DNA of 26,332 bases from Bacillota bacterium (GTDB taxonomy: Bacteria > Bacillota > Clostridia > DSM-8532): NCBI GenBank assembly GCA_023459915.1, contig JAEWSN010000182.1:1-26332 (forward strand), given 5' to 3'. Of this stretch, positions 6,740 through 14,140 are shown one piece after another. Made by a program: the position numbers and the translations under genes. The notes under the pieces are model-generated. The model had not been told where the DNA came from and made no database searches. It saw only the letters and a list, made by a program, of their open reading frames with translations. Numbering within the stretch: position 1 is the stretch's first letter; every line of letters starts with the position of its first letter.

Positions 6740-9130
6740 TTACAGCACGGAGCCGGGATCGATGTCCACGGTGATGTCCGCCTTGTAGGTGGCAAGCGGT
6801 TTTCGGCAAACTTCCAGCAGCGCGGACAACTGCGCCTGCAACACACGAACCGAAACATGCCGCAGCAGCGCGCGGTAGCGGTACCGCCCATTGAGCATGG
6901 CAAGCGGTGCGGGCATCCCCTCGGCCACCATCAGCCCGGGAACCTGCTCCGCAATGGCCCGCAAATGTGTGTTCAACAGCCGGTTTGCAGCCTCGACCCC
7001 TTTTTGCGTCTCCCCGGTGAGCATCACCAGACCGACATGGCAAAACGGTGGCAGCCACAGCTTTTGACGCATGGCAATTTCCTGGGTGTAAAAGCCCTCG
7101 TAGTCGTGCGCGAGAACGGCCTGCAGACTGTAATCGTCCACGTTGAACGCCTGGACAATGACACGCCCCGGTTTTTCAGCGCGACCCGCCCGACCGGCGG
7201 CCTGGGCCAGCAGCGAAAACGTGCGCTCCGACGCGCGCCAGTCACCGGTGGCCAGCATGCTGTCGGCCGAGAGAATGCCCACAAGGGTCACATTGGGGAA
7301 GTCGTGTCCCTTGGCCACCATCTGCGTCCCCACCAGCACATCCGCCTCGCCCGCGCGGAATGCGTCGAGCAGTCGCCGATGCCCCTCCTTGCCGGAGGTG
7401 GTGTCCAAATCCATGCGGATCACCCGATACCCGTCGGTGTGTGAGGCCAAATCCGCCTCAAGCTTCTGCGTGCCCAGCCCGACGGATTCCATGCGTTGGC
7501 CGCCGCAGCTTGGGCAACGCGCGGCCACAGGCTCCATGTGCCCGCAGTGGTGGCACACCAGGCGGCCCTTGCGGTGCAACACCAGGGAGACGCTGCATTG
7601 CGGACACTTGAGCACCTGGCCGCAGTCGCGGCACAACTGGAACGCGGCCAGTCCGCGCCGATTCAGGAACAGAATGGACTGCTCCCCGGCTTCCCTGTTC
7701 TGCGTCAGCTCCCGGGCCAACTCACGCGAGAAATGGCTCCGGTTGCCATTTTTCAGCTCCGCGCGCATGTCCACCAGCGTGACCTTCGGCAAGGCACGGC
7801 CCGCCACGCGGTCCTTCATGTCCACACGGAGAATCTTCCCCTGTGAGGCCCGATAGAAGGTTTCCACAGACGGTGTGGCCGATCCGTACACCAGCAGCGA
7901 TCCGGTGATGTTGCACCGTGCCCGCGCCACCAGCCGGGCGTCATACCTCGGGCTGCTTTCCGACTTGTAGGCACCCTCGTGCTCCTCGTCAATCAACACC
8001 AGCCCAAGCCGCGCCAGTGGGGCGAAAATCGCGGAGCGCGCTCCCACCACCACATCGAGCTCCCCCCTGTGGATGCGCCGCCACTGATCATAGCGCTCCC
8101 CCATGGAAAGCCGGCTGTGCAGCACAGCCACGCGGGATCCGAACCTGGCCAGAAACCGTTCCACGGTCTGTGGGGTCAGCGATATCTCCGGCACCAGCAT
8201 GATGGCGCCCTTCCCCTGTGCAATCGCGGTTTCGATGAGCCGCAGATACAGTTCGGTCTTGCCGCTGCCCGTGACACCGAACACCAGCGCCTCCGAGAAA
8301 CCCGATGGTTCCTGCGGTTCCGACGGTTCCGACGGATTCGGCGGGTTCGGCGGTTCGGCCATCAGAGGCGCAAGCCTCGCAAACGCAGCATCCTGCTCCG
8401 GCGTGGGCAGGGGCGCGGGGCGTCGTTCCACGGACAGCGCGGCAAAGGGATCCCGCTCGGCTTCAAGCCGGGTCTCCGTGATCCATCCCTTTTTCTTCAT
8501 GGTCAGCAACACATGGGGACTGACCCCCGGCAACAGGTACAGGTCCTCCACCGGGCAGATCTCCTCTTCCAGCAGCATCTCCAGCACATGCACATGATGC
8601 AGGCTGCGGATGTCGCCATTGGCGGCCATCGATTCAAATTGCTCCCGTGACAGGTTGGGCATCATGGCGCGCCGCGTTTTTCCGGCATCGCGCCGGGCGA
8701 AGCTGCCATCCGCTTTCTGCACGAGCCGCGCCCCTGACGGCAGCATGGCGGACAACGCCTGATGCCAGGTACAGAAAAAGCGTTCGCGCATCCAGCCGGC
8801 CACCTTCAGCAGATCCGCTGGAACCGGCGGTGTTTCGTCCACCAGCTGATCGATGGCCTTGATCTGTCTTTTTTTTGCTTTGGCGTTTTGCGGCGACGCA
8901 GGTTCGTCCGCCTCAGTGGACAGGGAGATGATCCAGCCCTCACGCAGCTCATTCTTCGCGCCAAAAGGAACCAGACAGCGCATCCCCGGCTGCGGCGAAA
9001 GTGATTCGGGGATCGCGTAGGTATAAAGCCTGTCGTACGCGCGGGTGCTGTCCGCCAGCACGACGGCGGCAAACGAGGCGCGGTGGCGGCTGGAGGCTTG
9101 TGGTTGTTCCGGCTGGATGGACCCGTTCAC
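6740..9130 (-). CDS. priA: Primosomal protein N' (PriA), replication restart helicase
   Basis: A 796-residue 3'-5' DNA helicase that reloads the replication machinery at stalled forks. The N-terminal DNA-binding part (RHRASFAAVVLADS onward) is followed by a helicase core with Walker A GVTGSGKT (285-292) and DEEH (381-384). Eight zinc cysteines occur in four CxxC pairs (500/503, 509/512, 526/529, 539/542). The C-terminal half carries TQMVAKGHDFPNVTLVG and the Gly/Arg motif AAGRAGRAEKPG. I chose the GTG at 9130, which has AAGGGAG eight bases upstream. An earlier GTG at 9184 would leave almost no leader after the promoter at 9200-9208. A Pro/Ser/Glu microrepeat linker (about 259-277) precedes Walker A. 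Confidence 0.95.
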   Translation of the reverse strand: MNGSIQPEQPQASSRHRASFAAVVLADSTRAYDRLYTYAIPESLSPQPGMRCLVPFGAKNELREGWIISLSTEADEPASPQNAKAKKRQIKAIDQLVDETPPVPADLLKVAGWMRERFFCTWHQALSAMLPSGARLVQKADGSFARRDAGKTRRAMMPNLSREQFESMAANGDIRSLHHVHVLEMLLEEEICPVEDLYLLPGVSPHVLLTMKKKGWITETRLEAERDPFAALSVERRPAPLPTPEQDAAFARLAPLMAEPPNPPNPSEPSEPQEPSGFSEALVFGVTGSGKTELYLRLIETAIAQGKGAIMLVPEISLTPQTVERFLARFGSRVAVLHSRLSMGERYDQWRRIHRGELDVVVGARSAIFAPLARLGLVLIDEEHEGAYKSESSPRYDARLVARARCNITGSLLVYGSATPSVETFYRASQGKILRVDMKDRVAGRALPKVTLVDMRAELKNGNRSHFSRELARELTQNREAGEQSILFLNRRGLAAFQLCRDCGQVLKCPQCSVSLVLHRKGRLVCHHCGHMEPVAARCPSCGGQRMESVGLGTQKLEADLASHTDGYRVIRMDLDTTSGKEGHRRLLDAFRAGEADVLVGTQMVAKGHDFPNVTLVGILSADSMLATGDWRASERTFSLLAQAAGRAGRAEKPGRVIVQAFNVDDYSLQAVLAHDYEGFYTQEIAMRQKLWLPPFCHVGLVMLTGETQKGVEAANRLLNTHLRAIAEQVPGLMVAEGMPAPLAMLNGRYRYRALLRHVSVRVLQAQLSALLEVCRKPLATYKADITVDIDPGSVL
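8300..8356 (-). repeat. 9-bp microrepeats in the priA linker
   Basis: Units such as GGTTCCGAC and GGTTCGGCG (plus strand) repeat in frame and encode a Pro-Asn/Ser-Glu-Pro tract just before the Walker A motif. The unit resembles the GGTTCCAGT repeat of the amidase gene. Confidence 0.75.
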
Positions 9131-9199
9131 AAAAAGAACTCCCTTGTCCCGGTACAACCGGGGCACTGGGAAATGACAGGCCACGGCTGCTCAACGTGG

Positions 9200-9208
9200 A
9201 TCATAACA
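9200..9208 (-). promoter_or_regulatory. Extended -10 promoter for priA
   Basis: Minus strand reads TGTTATGAT, an extended -10 with five of six bases matching TATAAT. It lies about 70 bases before the chosen GTG start. The -35 region is poor. Its position supports the downstream start codon. Confidence 0.5.
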
Positions 9209-9278
9209 CATCGGGGGCTGCCGCGTCATGGCTCGAAATGAAGGCTGATGCGTCCTGGGAATGCCGCAATAACTCAAA

Positions 9279-9308
9279 GGGGTGTGTCCGCGACCGCGGA
9301 CACACCCC
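9279..9308 (-). terminator. Perfect 13-bp hairpin after the P-loop gene
   Basis: Arms GGGGTGTGTCCGC and its exact complement flank a 4-base loop, starting 11 bases after the stop codon of the P-loop gene. Only a weak T-rich stretch follows on the minus strand (CCCCTTTGAGTT), so it may be a terminator or one of the palindromic repeat elements common in this window. Confidence 0.6.
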
Positions 9309-9319
9309 CATTCACCGTT

Positions 9320-9730
9320 TTACTGGTTGTATTCTGATATCACATAGTCGGGCAAGGCGCCCATTTCCTTGTTGGCGCTGAAAATGAAATTCATGTTGTA
9401 CTTGTTCTCGAGGGATTTCACTTTATCAAAGAAAGTATGATACCCGGCTTCCTCTTTTTCGAATTTCTCAAGGCCGTCCATGTAAATGGCGGTGATGTCA
9501 TAATCTTCGGCAATCATGCCGCACAGGAAACCAAACAGGTCATCGAGATCCGCGAGCGGGAACTCGGAAATGTTGACATACCGGATTTCGTGCCTCAAAT
9601 CGGTGGTATGGGTTCCCCTCGTGTCAATGAATACGATGTCTCCTTTGCTTTCCGCCACCGCGCCATTGACATGGTCCAGAAGAAACTTGGTCTTGCCAAT
9701 ACCCTTGCCACCGTGAATTACTTTTACCAT
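9320..9730 (-). CDS. Small P-loop NTPase-like protein next to ssb
   Basis: A 136-residue protein with an N-terminal Walker A motif, HGGKGIGKTK (residues 6-15), a second strand ending in DIVFIDTRG and a Walker B-like strand ITAIYMDGLEK. It resembles a family of short Clostridial proteins often labelled ATP-binding or, misleadingly, twitching-motility PilT. It lacks the rest of PilT, so a motility role is not supported. The ATG has GGGAG nine bases upstream. It lies 181 bases after ssb, with a hairpin array between. No separate promoter is evident, so co-transcription with ssb is plausible. The function is unknown; a DNA-related role would be only a guess from the context. Confidence 0.8.
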   Translation of the reverse strand: MVKVIHGGKGIGKTKFLLDHVNGAVAESKGDIVFIDTRGTHTTDLRHEIRYVNISEFPLADLDDLFGFLCGMIAEDYDITAIYMDGLEKFEKEEAGYHTFFDKVKSLENKYNMNFIFSANKEMGALPDYVISEYNQ

Positions 9731-9751
9731 GGGTATCGTCTCCCTTCTTTA

Positions 9752-9913
9752 CCAATCATTGCAAAGCAATGATTGGGTTTGTTGGCGACCCGACTGGGGT
9801 CATTTGGGATTGCCGAACATTGCGTGGCAATGTTCGGTTGGCGACCCGACCGGGGTCCTTTGAACTTGCCGAACATTGCGTGGCAATGTTCGGTTGGCGA
9901 CCCGACCGGGGTC
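9752..9913. repeat. Hairpin repeat array between ssb and the P-loop gene
   Basis: Three hairpins, each with 11-bp perfect arms and a 3-base loop, lie at 9752-9776 (CCAATCATTGC arms), 9813-9837 and 9869-9893 (both CCGAACATTGC arms). Each is followed by a near-identical block, TTGGCGACCCGACCGGGGTC. That block itself holds short arms GACCC/GGGTC (9787-9801, 9843-9857, 9899-9913). Unit spacing is 61 and 56 bp. The last block contains the ssb stop codon. The hairpin format (11-bp arms, 3-base loop) matches the first hairpin at 12-36, but the sequence differs. Confidence 0.92.
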
Positions 9914-10595
9914 ATGTGTTGTGCGCTTGCGCGCCATCCTGTTCGGGCCGTTCTCCAGCCGCATCCTCCTTGACCACTTCCATCTTGGAAATGGAGACCT
10001 CGTATGCGACCCGTTCCTCAACTTCCGATTCCGAAAGCCGTTTTTGGTATGTTCTGCTCTGGATGCGTCCCCAGATGCGAATGTTGTCGCCCACTTCAAA
10101 GGTGCCGGCAAAACGGGCGTTTCGTCCCCACGCGATGCAGGGAATGTAGTCCGACTTGTTGTAGGCCCGATTGACGGCCAGCAAAATGTCAGATATTTCG
10201 CGCCCGAATGGTGTGGTGCGGTACATGGGCTTGCGGCACACATACCCGTTGAGTATGACCTGATTGGGATTTTTCGGCTCCACCTCCTCTTCCGACAAGG
10301 TGATTTCACGGGCAAAGACCGTCAGCATCAGCTTGTGGCCATCCGTGCTGTTGAAGTTGTTGTAGGATCTGAATTGTCCTTCGACCTGCGCGTACAAGCC
10401 TTCCGTGACCAGATCGGGCGACACGAGACGCTCCGAAAACATGACGGGAATGATGTCGTAGGTTTCGCTGAGGCGATGCACCTCAACGGTAACGGAGTAG
10501 AAGCCTTCTCCGTACACCTCATGGCTGAAAACCGGAATCGAGACAATCTTCCCGGCAATACTCGCGACGTTGTTTTCCATCAAGGTTCCAGACAT
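9912..10595 (-). CDS. ssb: Single-stranded DNA-binding protein with two OB folds
   Basis: A 227-residue protein resembling the longer SSB-like proteins of Clostridia. The second half (about 112-207) is a recognisable SSB OB fold: VILNGYVCRKPMYRT, DILLAVNRAYNKSDYIPCIAWGRNA and GDNIRIWGRIQSRTY. The first half (about 8-100) looks like a second, diverged OB fold (SHEVYGEGFYSVTVEVHRLS, VEGQFRSYNN). The C-terminus ends in HNT without the acidic DDDIPF-type tip that recruits partners, and the stop codon lies inside a repeat block. The ATG has TTGGAGG five bases upstream. A good sigma-A-type promoter lies about 100 bases before it. This need not be the main replicative SSB of the cell. Confidence 0.85.
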   Translation of the reverse strand: MSGTLMENNVASIAGKIVSIPVFSHEVYGEGFYSVTVEVHRLSETYDIIPVMFSERLVSPDLVTEGLYAQVEGQFRSYNNFNSTDGHKLMLTVFAREITLSEEEVEPKNPNQVILNGYVCRKPMYRTTPFGREISDILLAVNRAYNKSDYIPCIAWGRNARFAGTFEVGDNIRIWGRIQSRTYQKRLSESEVEERVAYEVSISKMEVVKEDAAGERPEQDGAQAHNT

Positions 10596-10695
10596 CTGAA
10601 CCTCCAAGTTGCTCTCGGCGTCTTTCGTGTATCCGTGTGTCCGTTCTGCGGTTGGAAGGCGTGTTTCGTGCTTGGATCCCCAACGCCTTGTCCTT

Positions 10696-10723
10696 ATTAT
10701 ATACGTTCCAGTCAGCATTTCAA
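10696..10723 (-). promoter_or_regulatory. Sigma-A-type promoter for ssb
   Basis: Minus strand shows -35 TTGAAA, a 16-bp spacer and a perfect -10 TATAAT. The expected start site near 10689 gives a leader of about 95 bases to the ssb ATG. Confidence 0.8.
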
Positions 10724-10778
10724 TTGCTTGATCATTATTTCACCCAACTGCGCCCCATTCAAACAGGAGAATCCGACA

Positions 10779-10866
10779 TCATGCCATCAGTTGAAACCGG
10801 AAAGATCGATCTCATGCCATCAGTTGGAACCGGAAAGATCGATCTCATGCCATCAGTTGAAACCGG
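10779..10866 (-). repeat. 33-bp repeat duplicating the dprA 3' end, three copies
   Basis: The last codons of dprA plus its TGA (plus-strand core TCATGCCATCAGTTGAAACC) recur at 10779 and 10812 after the true stop at 10845. The copies are exactly 33 bp apart and joined by AAAGATCGATC. Each copy would end the same reading frame again. The same pattern is seen after yifB and rimM. Confidence 0.9.
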
Positions 10867-12158
10867 CCATCCATTCCCTGTGCCACGAGCCCGGCCAATT
10901 CCAGCTTCAACAACCCCTCCTGCAATTCGGGCACGGTCAATCCCGTTTGACCGCACAACTCATCTGCCGTCAGCGTCTCACGCCGGAGCCGCTCGTGAAT
11001 CATCCGCTCCGGGAGGGTCAGGCCGGACACCCGCGTTCCCTGCCGATTTGCGAGGACCTTCGACTTGGATGTTTTCCCCGGCGGAACACGCCTTTGCGGG
11101 GAACCCTGCAAGGGGACTTCCTCCGGAAAGGCGCTGCCGGCCATTCTGCGCGAGATGGTTCTTGCCGTGTGCTTCGCGGTTTCCATCATGCCATCCTCCA
11201 GCCTCGGGTGGATGCCGTTGAGCATTTCCTCAACATCCGCCACCTGCTGAACCAGCATCGCGCCTTCCCGGATCAGTTGATTGCAGCCCTGGCTGCAGGT
11301 GCTGGTCGCGTTGCCGGGAACCGCCATCACATCGCGGTTCTGTTCAAGCGCTGTACCGACCGTGATGAGTGAACCGCTCCTGACACCTGCCTCCACCACG
11401 ATGACGCCCGACGACAGCCCGCTGATGATGCGGTTGCGCATGGGAAAATGATAGGCGGCGGGCGGCAGCCCGGGGATGAATTCGGAGAGAAGGCATCCGG
11501 AAGCCATGACGCGTTCGGCCAGATTTCGGTTCTCCGGTGGGTAGATGCCCGCCAAATCCGCATCCAGTCCGTTTCCCAACACCGCAATGGTCATTCCTTC
11601 GGCCTGCAGCGCGCCGGTGTGCGCGGCGGTGTCGATGCCCCGGGCCAGCCCGCTGACGATGGGATGCCCAAGCGCCGCCAAATCCGCGGACAACCGCGTG
11701 GCCATGGTCACACCATAGCCGGTGGACCTTCTGGAACCGACAATTGCGACCGGCTTCGCCTGCGCTGATTTCCACGGCAGCAGCTTCCCCTTCCAGAAAA
11801 GGGCGTATGGGCAGTCCACGATTTCCCGCAGCAGTTTCGGATAATCGGGATGCGTCGGATACAGAATGCCCAGCGCTGCCTCGTCGGCCCTTTGAACGGA
11901 TGCGCACGCCAGTTCGCGGTATTTTTGCGACAACAGCAAGGCCTGCGTTTCCGGCGGACGAATGCCGATTGCCGTCATTGCCGCCGCATCAAGCCCCATC
12001 AACTGCCGCGGGGAACCCGCCAGCTTCAGCAGCGCGCCCTTGGGGAGCGCCCGAACCGCAGGCAAACAGGAGAACCAAACCCACGCCAGCCGTTCCACCG
12101 CGACGTTCCCGACATCCGTTGTTTCAGCGACCACCACGCCTGCTGATTCTGTACTCAT
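10845..12158 (-). CDS. dprA: DNA-processing protein DprA (Smf)
   Basis: Loads RecA onto incoming single-stranded DNA during natural transformation; also kept in many non-competent bacteria. The Rossmann-like core spans about 95-310. It shows IVGSRRSTGYG (139-149), SGLARGIDTAAH (169-180), LGNGLDADLAGIYPPEN, FPMRNRIISGLS (238-249) and SGSLIT (261-266). An N-terminal helical region precedes it. A variable linker (about 315-380) and a C-terminal winged-helix domain (about 385-437) follow. Length is 437 residues. The ATG has AAGGA close upstream. It lies directly downstream of yifB, a common dprA neighbour in both Gram-negative and Gram-positive genomes. The 3' end is tandemly duplicated beyond the stop. 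Confidence 0.96.
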   Translation of the reverse strand: MSTESAGVVVAETTDVGNVAVERLAWVWFSCLPAVRALPKGALLKLAGSPRQLMGLDAAAMTAIGIRPPETQALLLSQKYRELACASVQRADEAALGILYPTHPDYPKLLREIVDCPYALFWKGKLLPWKSAQAKPVAIVGSRRSTGYGVTMATRLSADLAALGHPIVSGLARGIDTAAHTGALQAEGMTIAVLGNGLDADLAGIYPPENRNLAERVMASGCLLSEFIPGLPPAAYHFPMRNRIISGLSSGVIVVEAGVRSGSLITVGTALEQNRDVMAVPGNATSTCSQGCNQLIREGAMLVQQVADVEEMLNGIHPRLEDGMMETAKHTARTISRRMAGSAFPEEVPLQGSPQRRVPPGKTSKSKVLANRQGTRVSGLTLPERMIHERLRRETLTADELCGQTGLTVPELQEGLLKLELAGLVAQGMDGRFQLMA

Positions 12159-12186
12159 GGCTTCCTTTCCACGGGTCCCGACAAAC

Positions 12187-12272
12187 AGCCCGTATCACCG
12201 TTCCGTATTTCTGCACTGGATGGCGCCAACACATAGCCCGCATCACCGTTCCGTGTTTCTGTACTGGATGGC
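12187..12272 (-). repeat. 48-bp duplication of the yifB 3' end
   Basis: The 3' end of yifB with its stop (plus-strand core TCACCGTTCCGTGTTTCTG) occurs again 48 bp downstream, where the core reads TCACCGTTCCGTATTTCTG. The stops sit at 12243 and 12195. Three substitutions separate the copies. The extra copy fills the gap between yifB and dprA and reaches into the dprA leader. Confidence 0.9.
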
Positions 12273-13790
12273 CTCTGCCACATGCGGTTGACGTATGTCA
12301 CGACTCCCCTCCAAATCGGCAATGGTTCTGGCGACACGAAGCACCCGATCGTGTCCCCGCATGCTCAAGCCAAACCGCTCGTGGGCGCGTTCGAGCAGCG
12401 ACTGCGATTCCGCATCCAGCGCGCAGCATGCCCGCAGCATTTTCCCGGAGAGCTGCGCATTGCAATGGATGCCGCCACGCGCGTATCTTTGCTGCTGCAC
12501 ACGTCTGGCCGCAGCCACGCGCGCACGGATGGACGCGGACGATTCACCGGAAGGCTGGCCGGTCATCTCCTGCCAGGTGAGCGAAGGCACCTTGTGCCGG
12601 ATGTCAAACCTGTCGAGCATGGGGCCGGAGACGCGCGCGAAGTAACGCTCCGCATCATGTGGCGGACAGGTACAGGTTTTGGTGGGGTCACCAAAATGTC
12701 CGCATTTGCATGGGTTGGACGCGGCGACAAGCATGAACCGGCTGGGGTAGCGCAACGTGGCATGAATTCGTGTGAGCGTCACCTCGCCGTTCTCCATGGG
12801 CTGTCTGAGCGCGTCGAGAGAAAACTGGCTGAATTCCGGCAGCTCATCCAAAAAGAGCACGCCACCGTGGGCCAGGCTGATCTCTCCCGGCTTGGGAATG
12901 CGTCCCCCGCCAATGAGGCCAACCGTACTGATGGTGTGGTGCGGCGCGCGGAACGGCCGCCGGGTCACCAGGCCACACGCGTCGCCCGGGAGTCCGGCCA
13001 CACTGTGGATGCGTGTGATTTCCAGCGCCTCCGACAAGTCCGGTTGCGGCAAAATCCCCGGCAATCGGCTGGCCAGCATGGATTTGCCGGCGCCGGGGCC
13101 ACCAACCAGAAACAAATGATGCCCGCCCGCAGCGGCCACTTCCATGGCCCGTTTGGCCGCACATTGGCCATGGACATCTGAAAAATCCGGCTGATTCTCC
13201 CCATGATCCGTGCCGGACAACACCTCTTCCAGCCGGCCCGGCTGCCGGCACGGCGCAAGGGCGCCAATACCCGTCACATGCCGGCAAACATCGGACAAGG
13301 TGCGGGCCGGCAATACGGACAACCCTTTCACCCAGACCGCTTCACGCGCATTTTGTTCGGGCAGGATCATCGCCTCACAGCCGGCCGCCCGGGCCGCCAG
13401 GGCCTTGCTCAGCATGCCGTTGACAGGCCGCAAAGTGCCATCGAGCGACAGTTCCCCGCAAAACGCGGTACGCGACAGCAGCTCATCCAAATTCTGTCGT
13501 GGCTCAAGACAGCCCATGGCCAACAGGATGCCGATGGCCACAGCCAAGTCGTACCCGGAGCCTTCCTTGCGTGTGTCTGCCGGAGACATGTTGACAACGA
13601 TTCTTTTGGACGGGAAGATGAAACCGGAATTCTGGATGGCTGCGCGCACCCGTTCCCTGGCCTCTTTCACGGCGGCACCGGCCAGGCCGACAATGTCGAA
13701 ATTGGGAAGCCCGTTCGACAGATCCGTCTCCACCAGCACATCATATCCTTCCAAACCCAGCAGGCCACAAGTGATCACCCGACTGAACAT
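12243..13790 (-). CDS. Mg-chelatase-like AAA+ protein YifB/ComM
   Basis: A 515-residue AAA+ protein of the ComM family, a hexameric helicase that promotes branch migration during homologous recombination in transformation. An N-terminal Lon-like domain (about 20-170, with GSGYDLAVAIGIL) precedes the ATPase core. That core has Walker A GGPGAGKS (230-237), RAPHHTIS, Walker B GVLFLDELPEF (310-320) and a zinc-type CKCGHFGD...CTC motif (361-375). The C-terminal Mg-chelatase domain ends in a helical bundle with RVLRVARTIADL. The ATG has GGAGG eight bases upstream. The open frame continues far upstream through repeats, but that part has no support. The last codons are duplicated after the stop. Confidence 0.95.
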   Translation of the reverse strand: MFSRVITCGLLGLEGYDVLVETDLSNGLPNFDIVGLAGAAVKEARERVRAAIQNSGFIFPSKRIVVNMSPADTRKEGSGYDLAVAIGILLAMGCLEPRQNLDELLSRTAFCGELSLDGTLRPVNGMLSKALAARAAGCEAMILPEQNAREAVWVKGLSVLPARTLSDVCRHVTGIGALAPCRQPGRLEEVLSGTDHGENQPDFSDVHGQCAAKRAMEVAAAGGHHLFLVGGPGAGKSMLASRLPGILPQPDLSEALEITRIHSVAGLPGDACGLVTRRPFRAPHHTISTVGLIGGGRIPKPGEISLAHGGVLFLDELPEFSQFSLDALRQPMENGEVTLTRIHATLRYPSRFMLVAASNPCKCGHFGDPTKTCTCPPHDAERYFARVSGPMLDRFDIRHKVPSLTWQEMTGQPSGESSASIRARVAAARRVQQQRYARGGIHCNAQLSGKMLRACCALDAESQSLLERAHERFGLSMRGHDRVLRVARTIADLEGSRDIRQPHVAEAIQYRNTER

Positions 13791-13961
13791 GCCACGCACC
13801 TCCCTCCAGACTGCGGTTCGCCATAAAAGCACCGCCACCACGCTATCACGGCTGGCTGCGCCTCGGCAAACGCCTTTTCGGTTGATGGGGCATACGCCTT
13901 TTCGCCTGTTCCGAAAAACTCCCCCCGCTTGATCCTGAAGTGGCAACAGGCAGTCCGGTCG

Positions 13962-13970
13962 TGATAGAAT
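13962..13970 (+). promoter_or_regulatory. Extended -10 promoter of the membrane protein gene
   Basis: TGATAGAAT matches an extended -10 (TGn then TAGAAT). A weak -35-like GGCAAC lies at about the right distance. Transcription would start near 13977, so the 14-bp repeat array would sit in the 5' leader. Confidence 0.5.
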
Positions 13971-14016
13971 CATCATGACCGGACGCATGAAACGCCCAAC
14001 CCAATGTGTCCAGCAG

Positions 14017-14128
14017 AAAGCATCCAACCAAAAGTATCCAGCCGAAAGCATCCAACCAAAAGTGTCCAGCTGAAAGCATCCAACCAAAAGTGTCCAACAC
14101 AAAGCATCCAGCACAAAGCATCCAACAC
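14017..14128 (+). repeat. Eight tandem 14-bp repeats in the leader
   Basis: Eight direct units of 14 bp start at 14017, 14031, 14045, 14059, 14073, 14087, 14101 and 14115. The common form is AAAGCATCCAACCA, with AAAGTGTCCAGCTG-type variants alternating in the first part. The array ends two bases before the AAGGAG ribosome site. The period is not a multiple of three, unlike the repeats in coding regions, which suits a leader or operator role. It looks iteron-like, but nothing else suggests an origin. Confidence 0.92.
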
Positions 14129-14140
14129 AAGGAGCACCCA

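Larger units (their letters stand above)
13791..14140. other. Divergent intergenic region between yifB and the membrane protein gene
   Basis: About 350 bases without a convincing gene. The yifB side holds its GGAGG ribosome site and a 24-bp duplication built on CGCCTTTTCG (13871 and 13895). The other side holds an extended -10 on the plus strand (13962-13970) and eight 14-bp repeats (14017-14128). I found no strong -10/-35 pair for yifB. Confidence 0.7.

Noticed and set aside
8515..8527. Ninth palindrome copy in priA
   Set aside because: It differs from GGGGTCTGACCCC at one base and falls in a PGVSP motif that may be native to PriA, so it is not counted as an exact copy.
9131..9184. GTG start of PriA at 9184
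   Set aside because: It has no good ribosome site and would leave almost no leader after the extended -10 at 9200-9208; the GTG at 9130 has AAGGGAG.
9752..9913. CRISPR-like array after ssb
   Set aside because: Only three units, with two-part palindromic structure and near-identical intervals rather than unique spacers.
14017..14128. Replication or plasmid origin made of iterons
   Set aside because: No replication initiator, DnaA boxes or AT-rich unwinding region is next to the repeats; they sit between a promoter-like box and a ribosome site.
14006..14140. 45-residue N-terminal extension of the plus-strand membrane protein
   Set aside because: It is made only of the 14-bp repeats; the ATG at 14141 has an AAGGAG site at proper spacing.
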